DNA of 64,000 nucleotides from Microcebus murinus. Its lineage: Eukaryota > Chordata > Mammalia > Primates > Cheirogaleidae. The position numbers and the translations under genes were made by a program. The stretch spans positions 102,267,001 to 102,331,000 of the forward strand of contig NC_134110.1 of assembly GCF_040939455.1 (NCBI RefSeq), written 5' to 3'. Shown here one piece after another: positions 47,020 to 64,000 of this stretch. The notes under the pieces were generated by a model that was not told the DNA's origin, made no database searches, and was given only the letters and a program-made list of their open reading frames with translations. The stretch's first letter is position 1. Each line of letters starts with the position of its first letter.

Positions 47020-47580
47020 GTGACCCCTTAAAGACATAAATCATATAGAGTCTTCCCTGCTGAAAAGCTTCTGCAGTCTTCCTTGTGTGGTGGGAATAAG
47101 GTGTGAACTCCTCTTCCTGGCCAGCAGGGCCCTGTGTTCTGGCCTCTGCTCCTCCACAGCATCCTCTCCTACCACCCTGCCCACGGACTTCACGCCGCTG
47201 CATCCAGGCTCGACCCCTCTCTTGGTATTTGCACTTGGCATCTTGTCTCCCTGGAAAGCTCTTCCCAGGTTCTTCCAGTGGATGGCTGTCTCATTTTATT
47301 CAGGGTAGACGTCAAATCACTTCCTGAAGGAAGCCTTCTCTGAACACTTGATCTAAGTGACGCTTCCCTACATCTCTCTCTCCCCTAATCCTGCCCTCAT
47401 TTCCCTCAGGCACCACCTGGCAGTCACACTGTATTTTGTGGTTTGCATGTTTATTGTCTGCCCCACCCACTGGAATGTAAGCCCCAGGAGGACAGGGACT
47501 TGTCTTGCACATCTAGCCAGAAGACCACGTGCAATAGGCCTTCCATAGAAATTTGTCAGATAAATGAATGTATATGATTT
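47020..47580 (+). repeat. L2 LINE 3' region
   Basis: Diverged L2 order: 'ggtgtgaactcctcttcctgg', 'cttggtatttgcac', 'tctccctggaaagctcttccc', 'ctgaaggaagccttctctgaac', 'actggaatgtaagccccaggaggacagggacttg'. The overlapping short frames are by-products. Confidence 0.7.
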
Positions 47581-49249
47581 TGTAGTATGCTTCTTGGCAC
47601 TGTTTCACTCAACACATTTATAACATAGAAGAAAACAAATATGTATAAATAATAATCAGCTATTCATTTATATGGCCTCCAGTTTTTAACTTCTGGGTTT
47701 TTAAAATTTTAACCCACAGTTTTACAAATAAGGATAAGGGAGTATGAATTACATATTTATAGGGAATAATTTTAGACATTATTTTTAATGTTTCTATTAT
47801 CCTATAATTTTATTTTTCAATAATATTTCAACTGGAATAATTTCATGATAGTCCCTTCAACTTTCTTTGAATATGTGGTTATTATACATGAAGATATTTT
47901 TACAAGGGTGAAAATACTAACAAATGGCAACTAGCAAAGGCCAATCTAAATCCAAAGACTCTGAGGATGCATCCAAAAGGTACTTTCATATAATTATTCT
48001 GGGAATTGTATGAAATTCCATGTCTTCACAGTGAAAACAAAAAAGAGCATATTGCTATCTCTGTCAATAAGAATGCTAATGTAAATAACCCGTATCAAAT
48101 TTTAACTTGGCTGACCACCCTAAAATTGTCAAAGCAAAGAATTTAGTACAAAAATATTTTTAGAAACTTTATTTTCTGATTTGATTATACCTTTTAAATT
48201 AATTTTTCTTTCATATTGGTCAAGGTCCTAACTTAGGACCCTGTTAGTTGGTCCTTACAGCCAACTAACTTATGATGACTGAGTTTTACAATTAGAAGCA
48301 AACTACCCTTTCCCAAAAAACACAGAGAAATAACTAAAAGTCAAAAGCTGTAACTTCTGCATTTATAATACTCTAAGGTAGCACTGTCCTTTTTAAACAT
48401 GTTCTCATGGAGCCCTAAGAGATAAGATTTCTTCCCAGGAAGAAACATGGCGCATGGTCAGGGAATCATGCAGTTATGCACATAGCCCAGCAGGGGGGCA
48501 GCTGCTTCTGTTAGAAGTCATGGGAGCCAGAAGAAGCGAGAGCCCTCTTGGCTGCTGAGAATGTGAATGAACAAATAGCAATTTTTAAAGGGGTGGTTAG
48601 GTTAGAATCACTTAGGATAGGTAGCACTAAAGAAAGGAGAGAGCTTATATTACAGCATTTAACTCCAAGAGCCCTAGAGTTCATTGGCAGAGTCATCAGA
48701 AAACACTTTTGCTAAACACTGGAGAATGTGCTTATACTCCTTCCTCCAAATCTTAATTTTTATTTGCTTTGAAGCAAACATATCTTTTAATGGAAAATAT
48801 AATTTTCCATATGTTCAACATTGTAACAAAATGTTCATATTTTCACAACATAATGCTGTTTGCACACCACGTACATTGTTGGTTATGATTGCATTTGTAG
48901 CACATGTTTATCTGCTATCTAGATTTTATCACATTTTTTGTTATGTAGCAGTTAAAAGGAAATGATTCCATACTCCCAGCCCCAGCCACCTCTCTGTGAC
49001 ATGGTCAAGTCTGCCACTCAGCCCAGGTGTCCCCTGCTAAGTCCCTGCTCTGTGCCCAGGTGCCGACCGGCCGCCTTCTCTTGCACACTCACCCAGCTCT
49101 CCACAGCCAACACATCACCTTCCCTGGCCCTCAGACTAGACTTCCAGATCTCTTTCTGCATGGCGCCCACAGGCATAGGCAGTCACCCTGGCCAGGAGCC
49201 TTCTCTCATACCCAAATTTCTAATCAGAATTACTGCTGATCCTGACTCC
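47581..49249. other. No gene seen; possible L2 5' part at the end
   Basis: AT-rich unique DNA to about 48955, then GC-richer sequence that may be the 5' part of the following L2. No domain in any frame. Confidence 0.45.
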
Positions 49250-49745
49250 TAAATGCCTCTCAAATTCAAAGACTCTTTAAATTCCTACTAACCCGGCTGA
49301 GTCCAGGTCTTCATCAAATCTTACCTAAAGCATTACAATAGCTTCCTCAATTTCCTCCTTTCCACTTTCCCAGCCCTCTGACTCTATTCACTACTTTATA
49401 TTGCTGCCTGGGTAATAGCTCTCAAACCCAAATCTGATCAAATTATTCCTTGATTGAAATCCCTCAACTGAATAGATTATTAAACACTTATAGCATTCAT
49501 ACACCTTCCCGCGTCAGCCCTGCTTAACTCCTTGCAGGTCTAAGAACCCCACTCTGTGTCCTCACAGCACTTGAATCTCTGCCCCATAGCTTTCTTCTGC
49601 CTACAGTGATATTTTTACCCTTCTATATTTCTAACTAGACTGGGTGCTGACTTAAACAGGTGAGTGTAGCCTTCATGTCTCTTCTTAATGCCACGCCCAT
49701 AGTAGCTGCTCAATGCTTAATGAATGGATCAATAAACTCAAATAA
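49250..49745 (+). repeat. L2 LINE 3' region
   Basis: Second L2-like copy: 'cattacaatagcttcctcaatttcc', 'ttgctgcctgggtaatagc', 'attccttgattgaaatccctc', 'cccatagtagctgctcaatgcttaatgaatg'. Diverged. Confidence 0.6.
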
Positions 49746-50854
49746 ATATATCAAAGGATGCCACTGAGTTAATGAAGAACACTCTCAGGTAATATTTGTT
49801 GTTTAAGGTATTTCAGAGATGTTTCAACTCAACAGGAAGCTTTCGGTTTTCAATCACTGGGCTGGCTGGTGGGGAAGGCGGTATTTGCAGCGCGGATGGG
49901 TCCTCGGTCAGAGTGCCGTGTGGCCTGTGGTGCACACACCTGCAAGCGGTCCTGGCCATGGCCATTTTCATGGTTTCTCCCTCGTCATCCCTGGCCAGCC
50001 TAGTCACGCATGCAGTTGCCCTGAAAATTGGCCATTTTTACAGCTTAAGCCTGTCACCATGTCGGCCTGGCTTGCAGGTAATTTATGTATGGCCCAAGCT
50101 GCTGTAACTTAAAGGTCACAGAACTTTAATAAAAGACTAAGGGCTATTATCATTTATCTGCTTTCATTTATGGCCCTATGTGAGAGACTCAGGGATCACA
50201 CTGATAATTCATGGAGGTTATTATTTCGATACTTAGAATACAACATGAGAACTAGAAGAAGCGTAATAAGACGGCATAATAACCACAGCATCTGTGTGGC
50301 GACTGACGACTCAGATTGTACCGTCTCCAAGCCACAGTCCCCACCCTGCTGCCTTTGCTGTGACTTGGGAGAGTTCTGTCGCCGTGCTGCCCGAGCACGC
50401 TCTCCTCAGAGGGCTTTCGTCTTTCAAACACCGCCCAGGCTCTGGGAAGCAAAGGCAGTGTCACACACACAAGACCGGCTGCCACCTGCAGACCCCCGGG
50501 CACCACGGAACGTTCTCAGCGAGCGGCGCTGTCTCCGAGCACGCAAGGCTACTCTGAGAAGCCAGAGTGCTCTGCAGTGGGTGGACAGAAAAAACGTCAT
50601 GTGAGTTGAGGGCTCCCAGCATCTCACTTTCAAACTGTAGTTGTCCTATAAAGACTAAATCAAGGCAGCCTGTGAGGTTTTCTTTTCAAAATCTGACTTG
50701 TTTCAAGACTAGCTCATATTAAGGAAATTGTTAAGAAATATTACATTTTTTGCATGTTGAAATCATTGATTATTTTCATTTGATTATCTGATAGAAATTG
50801 GGTATGCTTGGAGATAGACCAGCAGAAAAATCACTTCTGAGAAAGAGAACTTAA
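49746..50854. other. No gene recognised
   Basis: Unique DNA. A frame of 144 codons (50170-50604, plus) and opposing frames occur in a GC-richer patch but show no known domain, so a gene is not supported. Confidence 0.4.
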
Positions 50855-51060
50855 ATGTATAGAACATCTGTGAAGTGCTAGGTGCTGTTTTAAGAGGGTT
50901 ACTTGTCTCACCTCATCTAATTCTCAGATGGTTGGTGTTATTACCATCCCCATCCTCCAGATGAAGAAACTGAGGCATACAGAAGGTGAGTTACTTGTTT
51001 AAGATCAAAAGGTGGTAAGCAGAGGAGGGAGAGTTCAAGACCAGGCCAATTGGTGCCAGA
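50855..51060 (+). repeat. MIR SINE
   Basis: 'gtgaagtgctaggtgctgttttaag', 'ctcatctaattctcag', 'atgaagaaactgaggcatacagaaggt' and 'aagatcaaaaggtggtaagcag' match the MIR order. Confidence 0.75.
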
Positions 51061-51650
51061 TCCCTGCCTGGCTCCTGATCACTCCTCCAAACTGTATCTC
51101 CCTAAGTTATTGCCACAGAAGACCAGGAAACAAAGTTTAATATCCTGGGAGCCTGGAAAATAAGTAACACAGGGGAAATGCTTGGAATTAAAAAAATATT
51201 GATCATGTAATAAAGCATTGAAGTTAGATTCAACAAAACTGGCAAATTTGCTTAATATTCTTCCAGGCTGCAAACACTTCTGTTTCCCAGTGTAAATACT
51301 GCTCAGAATGTCAGCAATGTGCCAGCCCTCTTGTACCCAGATTGCCTCAAGTCAATTTGGGGTAAACCAAAGGAATGACTGTCATAGTAAAAATCTATGG
51401 GGTGATTCTATGACAACCTCTTTCCAAATTAAACTGTCCGTTTTTTTGTTTTTTTTTTTCACTTCTCTGGCCAGAGATAACTTGGATAACTTGCAGGTAT
51501 AAGATAGCCTACTTAAACAATCTTGTTTATTTTCATTCTCTGATAAAATTTAATTTTCTGAAGATTTTTTCTTTTTGTAAATACATTCACTTAAGTCATA
51601 ATATGTCATTTTGTATTAGAGGCAATTCATTTATTTGGTAAGTATTTATT
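51061..51650. other. No gene seen
   Basis: Unique AT-rich DNA with a T-run near 51441. Leads to the 5' end of the next L1. Confidence 0.5.
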
Positions 51651-57334
<5,684 letters not shown>

Positions 57335-57445
57335 AGACCTGTTCTCATCACAGACAACACTTATTTGCTTACACTTATCATTAGTAAGCATGTGTAAACT
57401 TTTATAAGGTTTTATGCCCTACTTTATCATTAGTAGGCATGAATA
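57335..57445 (+). repeat. Diverged local duplication, copy 1
   Basis: About 110 bp starting 'agacctgttctcatcacag', clearly similar to 57761-57872 with scattered substitutions and small indels. It begins exactly at the L1 breakpoint. Confidence 0.75.
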
Positions 57446-57760
57446 GTGTTTACTATATGTTGTTCTGAATTATGTGATAGATGATGTGAGGTAAGGATCT
57501 AGCCATTTTGAGGGAATTATCTGAGGAGGATCAATTCATGTTTTTTTAAGTTAGTTAATGAAGAAGGAATTATAATAATAATTACCAACACTTTAGCATA
57601 AGAAATACTTGCTCCCAATACTGAATTGGTACAAAGGAAGTCAGAGAGCTGAAGAAAATTGCAATCTGTAAGCTTCAAAGCAAAAATAGGACAAAGATCT
57701 TGACTACTAAATATCCGTAGCCCAAAAGATCTTTAATGAAGATAGATTAGTAGTAAAATG
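57446..57760. other. Spacer between the duplicated blocks, no gene
   Basis: AT-rich; nothing recognised. Confidence 0.5.
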
Positions 57761-57872
57761 AGACCTGTACTCATCGCAGATAATACTTATTTGCTTATAC
57801 TTCTCATTAGTAAGCATATAAGCTTTTGTAAGTTTGTATGCCCAAATTTATCATTAGTAAAGAAATATTACT
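57761..57872 (+). repeat. Diverged local duplication, copy 2
   Basis: Starts 'agacctgtactcatcgcag' and carries the same 'cttatttgctta' and 'tcattagtaagcat' blocks as 57335-57445, offset by 426 bp. Confidence 0.75.
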
Positions 57873-58447
57873 TTTATCACAGGTCTTATATAGATTTGAA
57901 GAGTAGTCTCTACAATTTTAACATCTAAGATTTCTTACTTTAATTTTCAGTCAATGTAACTTACAGTGTTTATGAAGTATAGTGAATCAAAAATTAGGAA
58001 AAGAAGTAAATTGATATATATGAAAAAGCTACTGATTCATGCTAAAATGAGATCTGCTGTTTAAAAATTTTCACAAAAATATTTGATTTTATATACTCTA
58101 TTAAAGGAGGAAAAATTTCAGCATTTTGCCTGAAATATTATCAAATCATCTCAATACATCTGTGAGTGGAGGCTTTATCTTTATTTCTTTAGAACCTATT
58201 TTGTGTTTAACAACCCTTACTCTCAGGAAAATAAATCTACTTACCTTATTTCATGAAAAGCAAGCCAAGTTTCTCTTGATTTATCTTCAACACAATTATT
58301 TATCAGGTTATACTTACTCTTGTCACTTAAGAAAATATAAAATTATTCCAAGGTAAACTAACTAAATGCACTTCCAATGCAAAATGGTCTCTTCCTTTTC
58401 TGGGTTGCATAGGTTAATAGATAAGAAACTAGATTGTAAGCTTGTTT
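57873..58447. other. No gene seen
   Basis: AT-rich unique DNA. The 76-codon frame at 58126-58356 has no domain. Confidence 0.5.
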
Positions 58448-58582
58448 GTTTTTTTTTTCTTTTTACAGAGGGGTCTCAATAGGTTTCCAAGGCTAGGCTT
58501 TAACTCCTGGCCTCAAGGAATCCTCTCACATTAGCCTCCCAATTAATAGGATTACAGGCATGAGCCACCACACCTGGCTGAT
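58448..58582 (-). repeat. Alu-monomer-like SINE (antisense)
   Basis: T-run followed by 'gaggggtctcaataggtttcc', 'ctcctggcctcaaggaatcctctc' and 'attacaggcatgagccaccacacctggc'. One arm only. Confidence 0.75.
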
Positions 58583-58925
58583 GGTAAGCTTTTTCAAGAT
58601 AGGTATTTCTATCTTTTTTGTTCACTGCTATAATTGTAAGGCTTAGAGCAATGCTATTGTTGTTTAATGACTACTTTTGAATGGATGTATTAACCAAAGC
58701 AGATCATTCTCTTCTACATGCAAATATCAAAGTTGGAAATTATGGTCAGATGCTATTAGGTTATATCATAAATAAGAAAATAATACAGATTTTCTAGTAA
58801 AAGGCTGTTTTGTTTAGTTCCCAGCAGGCAGTCTTTCAAGTAATAAGCCCAATAAAACTAGATGTGGATGTTTATAATATGTTTCAATCTCAAATAAATC
58901 TGATAAATAGATAGATACGCTGTTA
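58583..58925. other. No feature recognised
   Basis: AT-rich unique DNA. Confidence 0.5.
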
Positions 58926-59560
58926 TAATGAAACGATACTGTGCTCCCAGGTCCGTACACCAAGTTTAATCAGGGCTGGGGAATGAAGGGCAAAGGGAAA
59001 GCTTCCCCTTCACCCAGTAAAGTTCACTGAAAAATCAACTCACAAAAAGGCAGGTTAATAAGAGAAAAGGCATACGGATTTATTACTGCCATGCTCATGG
59101 GGAAAATCACAGAGTGATTGCCCTATATCCCAATGGGGTGCAGTTGATTATATATATATAGCCTACTTCTTAGGGGAAACTAATATGGGGAAATGTGGAT
59201 GATTTTAGAAGGATAGGGGAAACCAACAGGCTTGAAGAAAGTTAAGTGGTCTGGGGCAAAGCCTGTTGGGCTCACAGAGTGGACGATGGCTGGTAACAGA
59301 TGTCTGTCAAGGTTTGTTGACAGGTTTTAGGCTTTTTCTTGTGATACGGGTTCAGTTAATGAAAACCCAGGAAGGGGCCAAAGGTAATTGCTTCCTCTCT
59401 GTAGGCCCAGACTTTAGGCAAATAAGTGAACTTCAGCCTGTGCTTTAGGAAAAGGAAAGGTCTCTTCTAGCATCTTTGATCTCTAAGGGTCTTTAATTCA
59501 AAATACTAAACCAGGGAGCCATATTTTGGTGTGAATTTCCCTGTGCTCCTTCAGGAAGAT
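58926..59560 (-). repeat. Old LTR-like repeat, second copy
   Basis: Shares 'gaaaa..taataagagaaaa..tttatta' organisation and the 'catattttgg' end block with 15090-15900. Orientation is inferred from A/T asymmetry only. Confidence 0.35.
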
Positions 59561-61370
59561 AAAGGAATCTTTGTGGATGTTTACCTGATAAATATACAAA
59601 ACCAACTTTGATTTAGATGCAGTTTCCATGCTCAACTAATAATAAGATATGCTTGTGGGACTTATTTGAAATATATTCCTAGGCTTTTCTATGACCTGAA
59701 GGGATCCCAGGAATCTTCATTTTTATAAACTCAGAAAATGATTCTTATAATCAGGTAAGAGGGCAAAGTGGCTCAATTTTCAATGTTGTTTGGAAATAAA
59801 ATAACACCAAGAGAACAAATAAACAAATATGAAATGGTAACAGGAATAACAAAGACGAACAAATGATAACAAAGAAAGAAGAAAAAAAACAACTAGGTAA
59901 GTTCTGACAAACATCAACATATAATGGAAGAGTAGAGAAATGACTTTTTAAATGTCATTTTAAAAATAAAACTTTTTTGACAAAAAGAACATTTATTTCT
60001 TACTTTTATCAAAAGTTAAGTATTTTAGCATACGTCAGCGGCAGCTTCTAAAAGTGTGCAACTTACAATTATAAACGTATGTCTGGGGAGGATATTGCCC
60101 AGGAAAAGCTGACCTTACTTTTGGAAATTGAAGGAATACCTCGTGTCTGACGGAGGATTTCAGGGAGATGACTAATAACGTAATTACAGTGTTACTCGGC
60201 AGGTGGAGAGAGACGAAACCTAAAACTCAGAAATCAAGCCTTGTCAGCTTGAGGCCTCACAGAAGGAAAATAAGGCCTTCAATAAGGAAGACTCAAATCA
60301 AATTTTGCTGGTGACTTTTGAAGAGAACACGTTAGAGACAACACAGACTCGAGGCCCCAGAGTTTTCCCCAGCCAGAGCAGGGCGTGCCTGCGTGGAGCA
60401 GTCGTGGACGAGGGCGAGCCAGGCCGCGCGGGGGCGCTCGCCGCCGAGAGCGCGGGGGCAGCACTCCGGGGCCGGCAAGGCCACTCCTTCCCTTCCGCAG
60501 TCTGAGCCAGCCTCCCAGGTCTGCTTTGCTGGGAAGCCTCGAGTCCCACTGAGTCCCGCAGTGAGAACGCGGAGGACTGGGCTTGAGTCCCAGCCTGCTC
60601 TGGGCAGGAAGCAAGTTCAAAAGCCGCTTGGGAGGGAGGGGACTCCAAGTCTGGGTAAGTGGAGTGGACATGCACTTCCCTGTATTCCTCACCAAGCACA
60701 ACTGAAAGCCCTGGACATTCCGTATAAAACAAACATGAGAAAACTGAAAAATGCAGAGAGAAAGCAGACCATCCAGGGGCCTCGGGACTCGAGGAGCACA
60801 GTGGGGAACGGAATGGGTCTTCTTGTTGCCGCACACATCCCAGATTTGCAGCCAAAGGTAGCTGGAAACAAGCACAGACCAAACAAAAAGCAGCAGCCAT
60901 GCCCTTCATCATTAAAAGATAAAAAACCCCCTCTAGCTAAAGCACCAGAAAAGGAGCAACTATAAAGACAGAAAATTTGTAAACGGTAACTGCTCTGCTC
61001 CAGCAAAACACCACAGAAAACACTGTGGCCTCACCCTCACCTCAGAGAGCCTCGACATAAACCATGAGTTCGTGAGCATTCCATTGGCCACTGACTCGTC
61101 ATGAAACCTCCCGGCCGCCGGGTTGAGTTAGCACAACCAGGCTAATTGGAACCTGACAGGAAAAACTCCTACCCACCCAGAAGTTGTGGGCTGACACTCC
61201 TCTGGGGTGTCAGTGGAGACCACATGGGCAGCTGGAACCCCACCCCAGCTAGAGTGAGGAGGTGACCCTCCCACCTGGGTGTCAGTGAAGGCCCAGTGGG
61301 GGAACTGCCAGTGCTACCTGTACCTGGCAGTTAAGAGGGGATGTACCCATTTCTCTTGCCAAAGCAACGT
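59561..61370. other. Unique stretch with a GC-rich patch
   Basis: AT-rich except 60350-60660, where CpG is frequent (strongest 60395-60485). Opposing frames of about 190-204 codons cross the patch (60279-60965), none with a known domain. No gene is claimed. Confidence 0.45.
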
Positions 61371-63644
61371 CAAAAAAAAAAAAAATACCAGCTAAAACAG
61401 AAAGTTTAAATAAGATCAAGACTCATAACATTATACGAAAATGTCCAGCTTTCAATAGAAAATTACTTGTCACACCAAGAACCGAGAAGATCTCAAATGG
61501 AAAGAATAATACAAGAGAGGGCATCCCGTCTCAGTGAAGTTTTTGAAGCCATTATTGCCCTGACAAAAAAGCAGATAAAGACAGTTCAACAGAAAGAAAA
61601 CAATAGACCAAGATTCCTTAAGAATACAGACACAAAAATTCTTAGTGAATTGCAAATAGAACTTAGCATATATAAATTAATTATACACCATAACCAGGGA
61701 TGGTTTAATATTCAAAAATTAATCAATGTAATTCACCATATTAACAGTCTAAAGAAGAAAAGTACAATGATCCTATCAATTGAGGCAGAAATGGCATTTG
61801 ACAAAATTCAACACTCACAATAATTAAAACTCTCAGAAATATAATAATAGAGAGGAGCTTCCTCAGTGATTAGAAGCACCTTCAAAAACTTAGAGCTAAC
61901 ATCATACTTAATTGTGAGACTCTGAATGCTTTCACTCTAAGATCAGGAACAAGGCAAGGATGTTCACTTCCAATGTCTTATTCAACATAGTGTTGGAGTT
62001 CTAATATGTGCAACAAGACAAGAAAAGGAAGTACAAGACATATAGATCAAAAGGTGAGAAATAATACTTCCCCTCTTTGCAGATGTCACAAGTGTCTTAA
62101 GAATAAAATCCCAAGTAATCTACAAAAAAATTCTAAGAATAAGTGGGTTTTGAAGGGTCTCATGATACAAGATAAACATACAAAAGTTCATTGTTTTTCT
62201 ATATACTAGCAATGAACACATGGACACCTAAATTTATACCACTTACAATTATTTTTAAAAATAAGAAACACTGTTGTGTAAATCTAACAAAATATGTACA
62301 GAACTGTGGTGAAAGAAACCAAAGAAGATCTAATAAACAGAGAGGCATAAACATATTCATGGATTGAAAGGAACAACCTAGTAAAAATATCAATTCTTCC
62401 TAAATTGATATGTAGGTTTGATGCAATTCCTATCATAATCACAGCAAGAATTTTTGTATTAATAGACATTAATAGATATACATGATTATTACAAAATTTA
62501 TGTGGAAATACAAAAAAACTAATATAACTAAAACATTTTTGGAAAAGAAGAATAAACTGAGGGAAATCAGATTAACCCAATTTCAAGACATTACATGGCT
62601 ACAGCAATCAAGAATGTGTAGTATTGGCAACATTAGAGACATAAATCAATGAATGGAACAGACAACCCAGAAATGGACCCACACAAATATACCCAACTGA
62701 TTTTAGACAAAGGTGAAAAAACAACTCAATGGAGAAAGATAGCCTGATCAACAAATGGTACTAAAGCAATTGGACGTCATAGGCAAAAAACGACAACAAA
62801 CTTCAACCTAAGTCTCACATTTTAAACAGAATTTAACTCAAAATGGACCATAGACTTACATGCAAAATGGAAAACTATGTAACTTTTGGGAAAAACATAG
62901 AAGAAAATCTTCCAGATCAAGGTCTTGGACCAGGTTCATATACTTGACCCCAAAAGTAAGATACATAAAAGGCAAAATAAATTGGATTTCATCAAAATTA
63001 AAAACTTTTGACTTCTGAAAGACCCTTGAAGATAATGAAAATACAAGGTACAGAGGGAAAATATTTGCAAGTACATATCCAACAAAGAAATTAGCATCTA
63101 GAATAATAAAGAACTCTCAAATTCAGCAGTAAAAAAGCAAATGGTCCAATTTTAAAATGGGCAAAAAGCATGAAGAGACAATTTGCCAAAACACATACGC
63201 GGATGGCACATAAGCACACATGCACAACGGCATCAGCCATCAGGGAAATGTAAATTAGCACCACACGGTGTGGAACTACGGGTCTGTTAGGATGGTAATA
63301 TAAAAAAGTCATTACAGGCTGGGTGCGGTGGCTCACACCTGTAATCCTAGCACTCTGAGAGGCCGAGGCAGGAGGATTGCTCAAGGTCAGGAGTTCGAAA
63401 CCAGCCTGAGCAAAAGCGAGATCCCCGTTTCTACTAATAATAGAAAGAAATTAATTGGCCAACTAATATATATAGAAAAAATGAGCCGGGCATGGTGGCG
63501 CAATGCCTGTAGTCCCAGCTACTCGGGAGGCTGAGGCAGGAGGATTGCTTGAGCCCAGGAGTTTGAGGTTGCTGTGAGCTAGGCTGACGCCATGGCACTC
63601 ACTCTAGCCTGGGCAACAAAGCGAGACTCTGTCTCAAAATAAAT

Positions 63645-63675
<31 letters not shown>

Positions 63676-64000
63676 GTCATTACAAACCAAATGCTGGTAA
63701 GGATGTAGAAAAACTGAATCATTCATGCTTTTCTGGAGGGAATGTACAATAATGTAGCCACTCTTCTTAAAGTAAAACATTCAACAACTACACAACCCAG
63801 TAATTTCATTCTTGGACATTTATCCCAAAGACATGAAACTTACAATCACATAAAAACCTGCACATGGATGTTTGTAGCAGCTTTACTTATACTAGTCAAA
63901 AGCTGAAAACAACCAGATGTCCTTCCCTGGGTGAAGGGCAAAACTGCAGGGTACCCGTGCCGTGGAGCACTGCTCAGCCACCAAAGGAACAAATGACCGG
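61371..64000 (+). repeat. Old L1 (sense), continues past the window end
   Basis: 'aatagaaaattacttgtcacac' near the start, then reverse-transcriptase remnants ('atcaattgaggcagaaatggcatttgac', 61775) and the ORF2 C-terminal region to the window edge ('tcccaaagacatgaaacttacaatcacat'). Frames are broken. Confidence 0.75.
63317..63669 (+). repeat. Alu SINE, full length, with 15-bp target duplication
   Basis: Lemur-type dimer with an (AAAT)n tail. 'aaaaaagtcattaca' occurs at 63302-63316 and 63670-63684. It interrupts the L1. Confidence 0.95.

Noticed and set aside
60279..60965. Opposing frames of 190-204 codons
   Set aside because: Both strands are open because of local GC richness; no recognisable domain or splice structure.

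Overview
The window is mammalian nuclear DNA. It most likely comes from a strepsirrhine, probably lemuriform, primate. The evidence is dimeric Alu elements with an A-rich linker of the form 'ttggccaactaa..tatagaaaaaattagccggg', many L1 layers, MIR/L2 fossils and MaLR LTRs, plus an intact primate-like NPBWR1. The genus cannot be fixed from the sequence alone. Only two open reading frames look like host proteins; the other coding-looking DNA is retroviral or L1.

Layout. 1-7258: old L1 (minus), MIR/L2-like pieces, simple repeats and a tiny retroinsertion. 7259-14757: a class I (gammaretrovirus-type) provirus on the plus strand. It has two 454-bp LTRs differing at one CpG site, a 4-bp target duplication (ACCT), a proline-tRNA primer site, gag, pro-pol, a gutted env and a polypurine tract. 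Gag has a frame break in the matrix/p12 region, gag and pol are out of register at their junction, pol has one in-frame amber codon, and most of env SU is missing. 15442-15629: a short hAT-type element inside an older LTR-like repeat. 16200-17261: a CWC15 retrocopy with an intact 229-codon frame, poly(A) tail and 14-bp target duplications. 18031-18910: a CpG-rich minisatellite of 21 full copies (40-42 bp) with an internal variant code. 19979-20593: an L1 3' end carrying a second tiny retroinsertion.

24800-27900 is a GC/CpG-rich domain containing NPBWR1 (minus strand, single coding exon, 328 aa), the only clearly ancestral host gene. 28950-30607 is a MaLR internal region with its 3' LTR. 30608-42243 is mostly old L1, carrying a reverse MaLR LTR and Alus. 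42244-51650 is largely unrecognised unique sequence with L2 and MIR. 51651-57334 is a more recent L1 with its 5' end but no 3' end. 57335-61370 holds a diverged local duplication, an Alu fragment and unrecognised sequence. 61371-64000 is another L1 with an Alu, running off the window.

The genes do not form a pathway: NPBWR1 is a neuropeptide receptor, and the rest is a record of retrotransposition. The most striking signal is the provirus. Its LTRs are almost identical, which implies recent integration, yet it carries several coding defects. This suggests that at least the env deletion may have been copied into this locus already defective.
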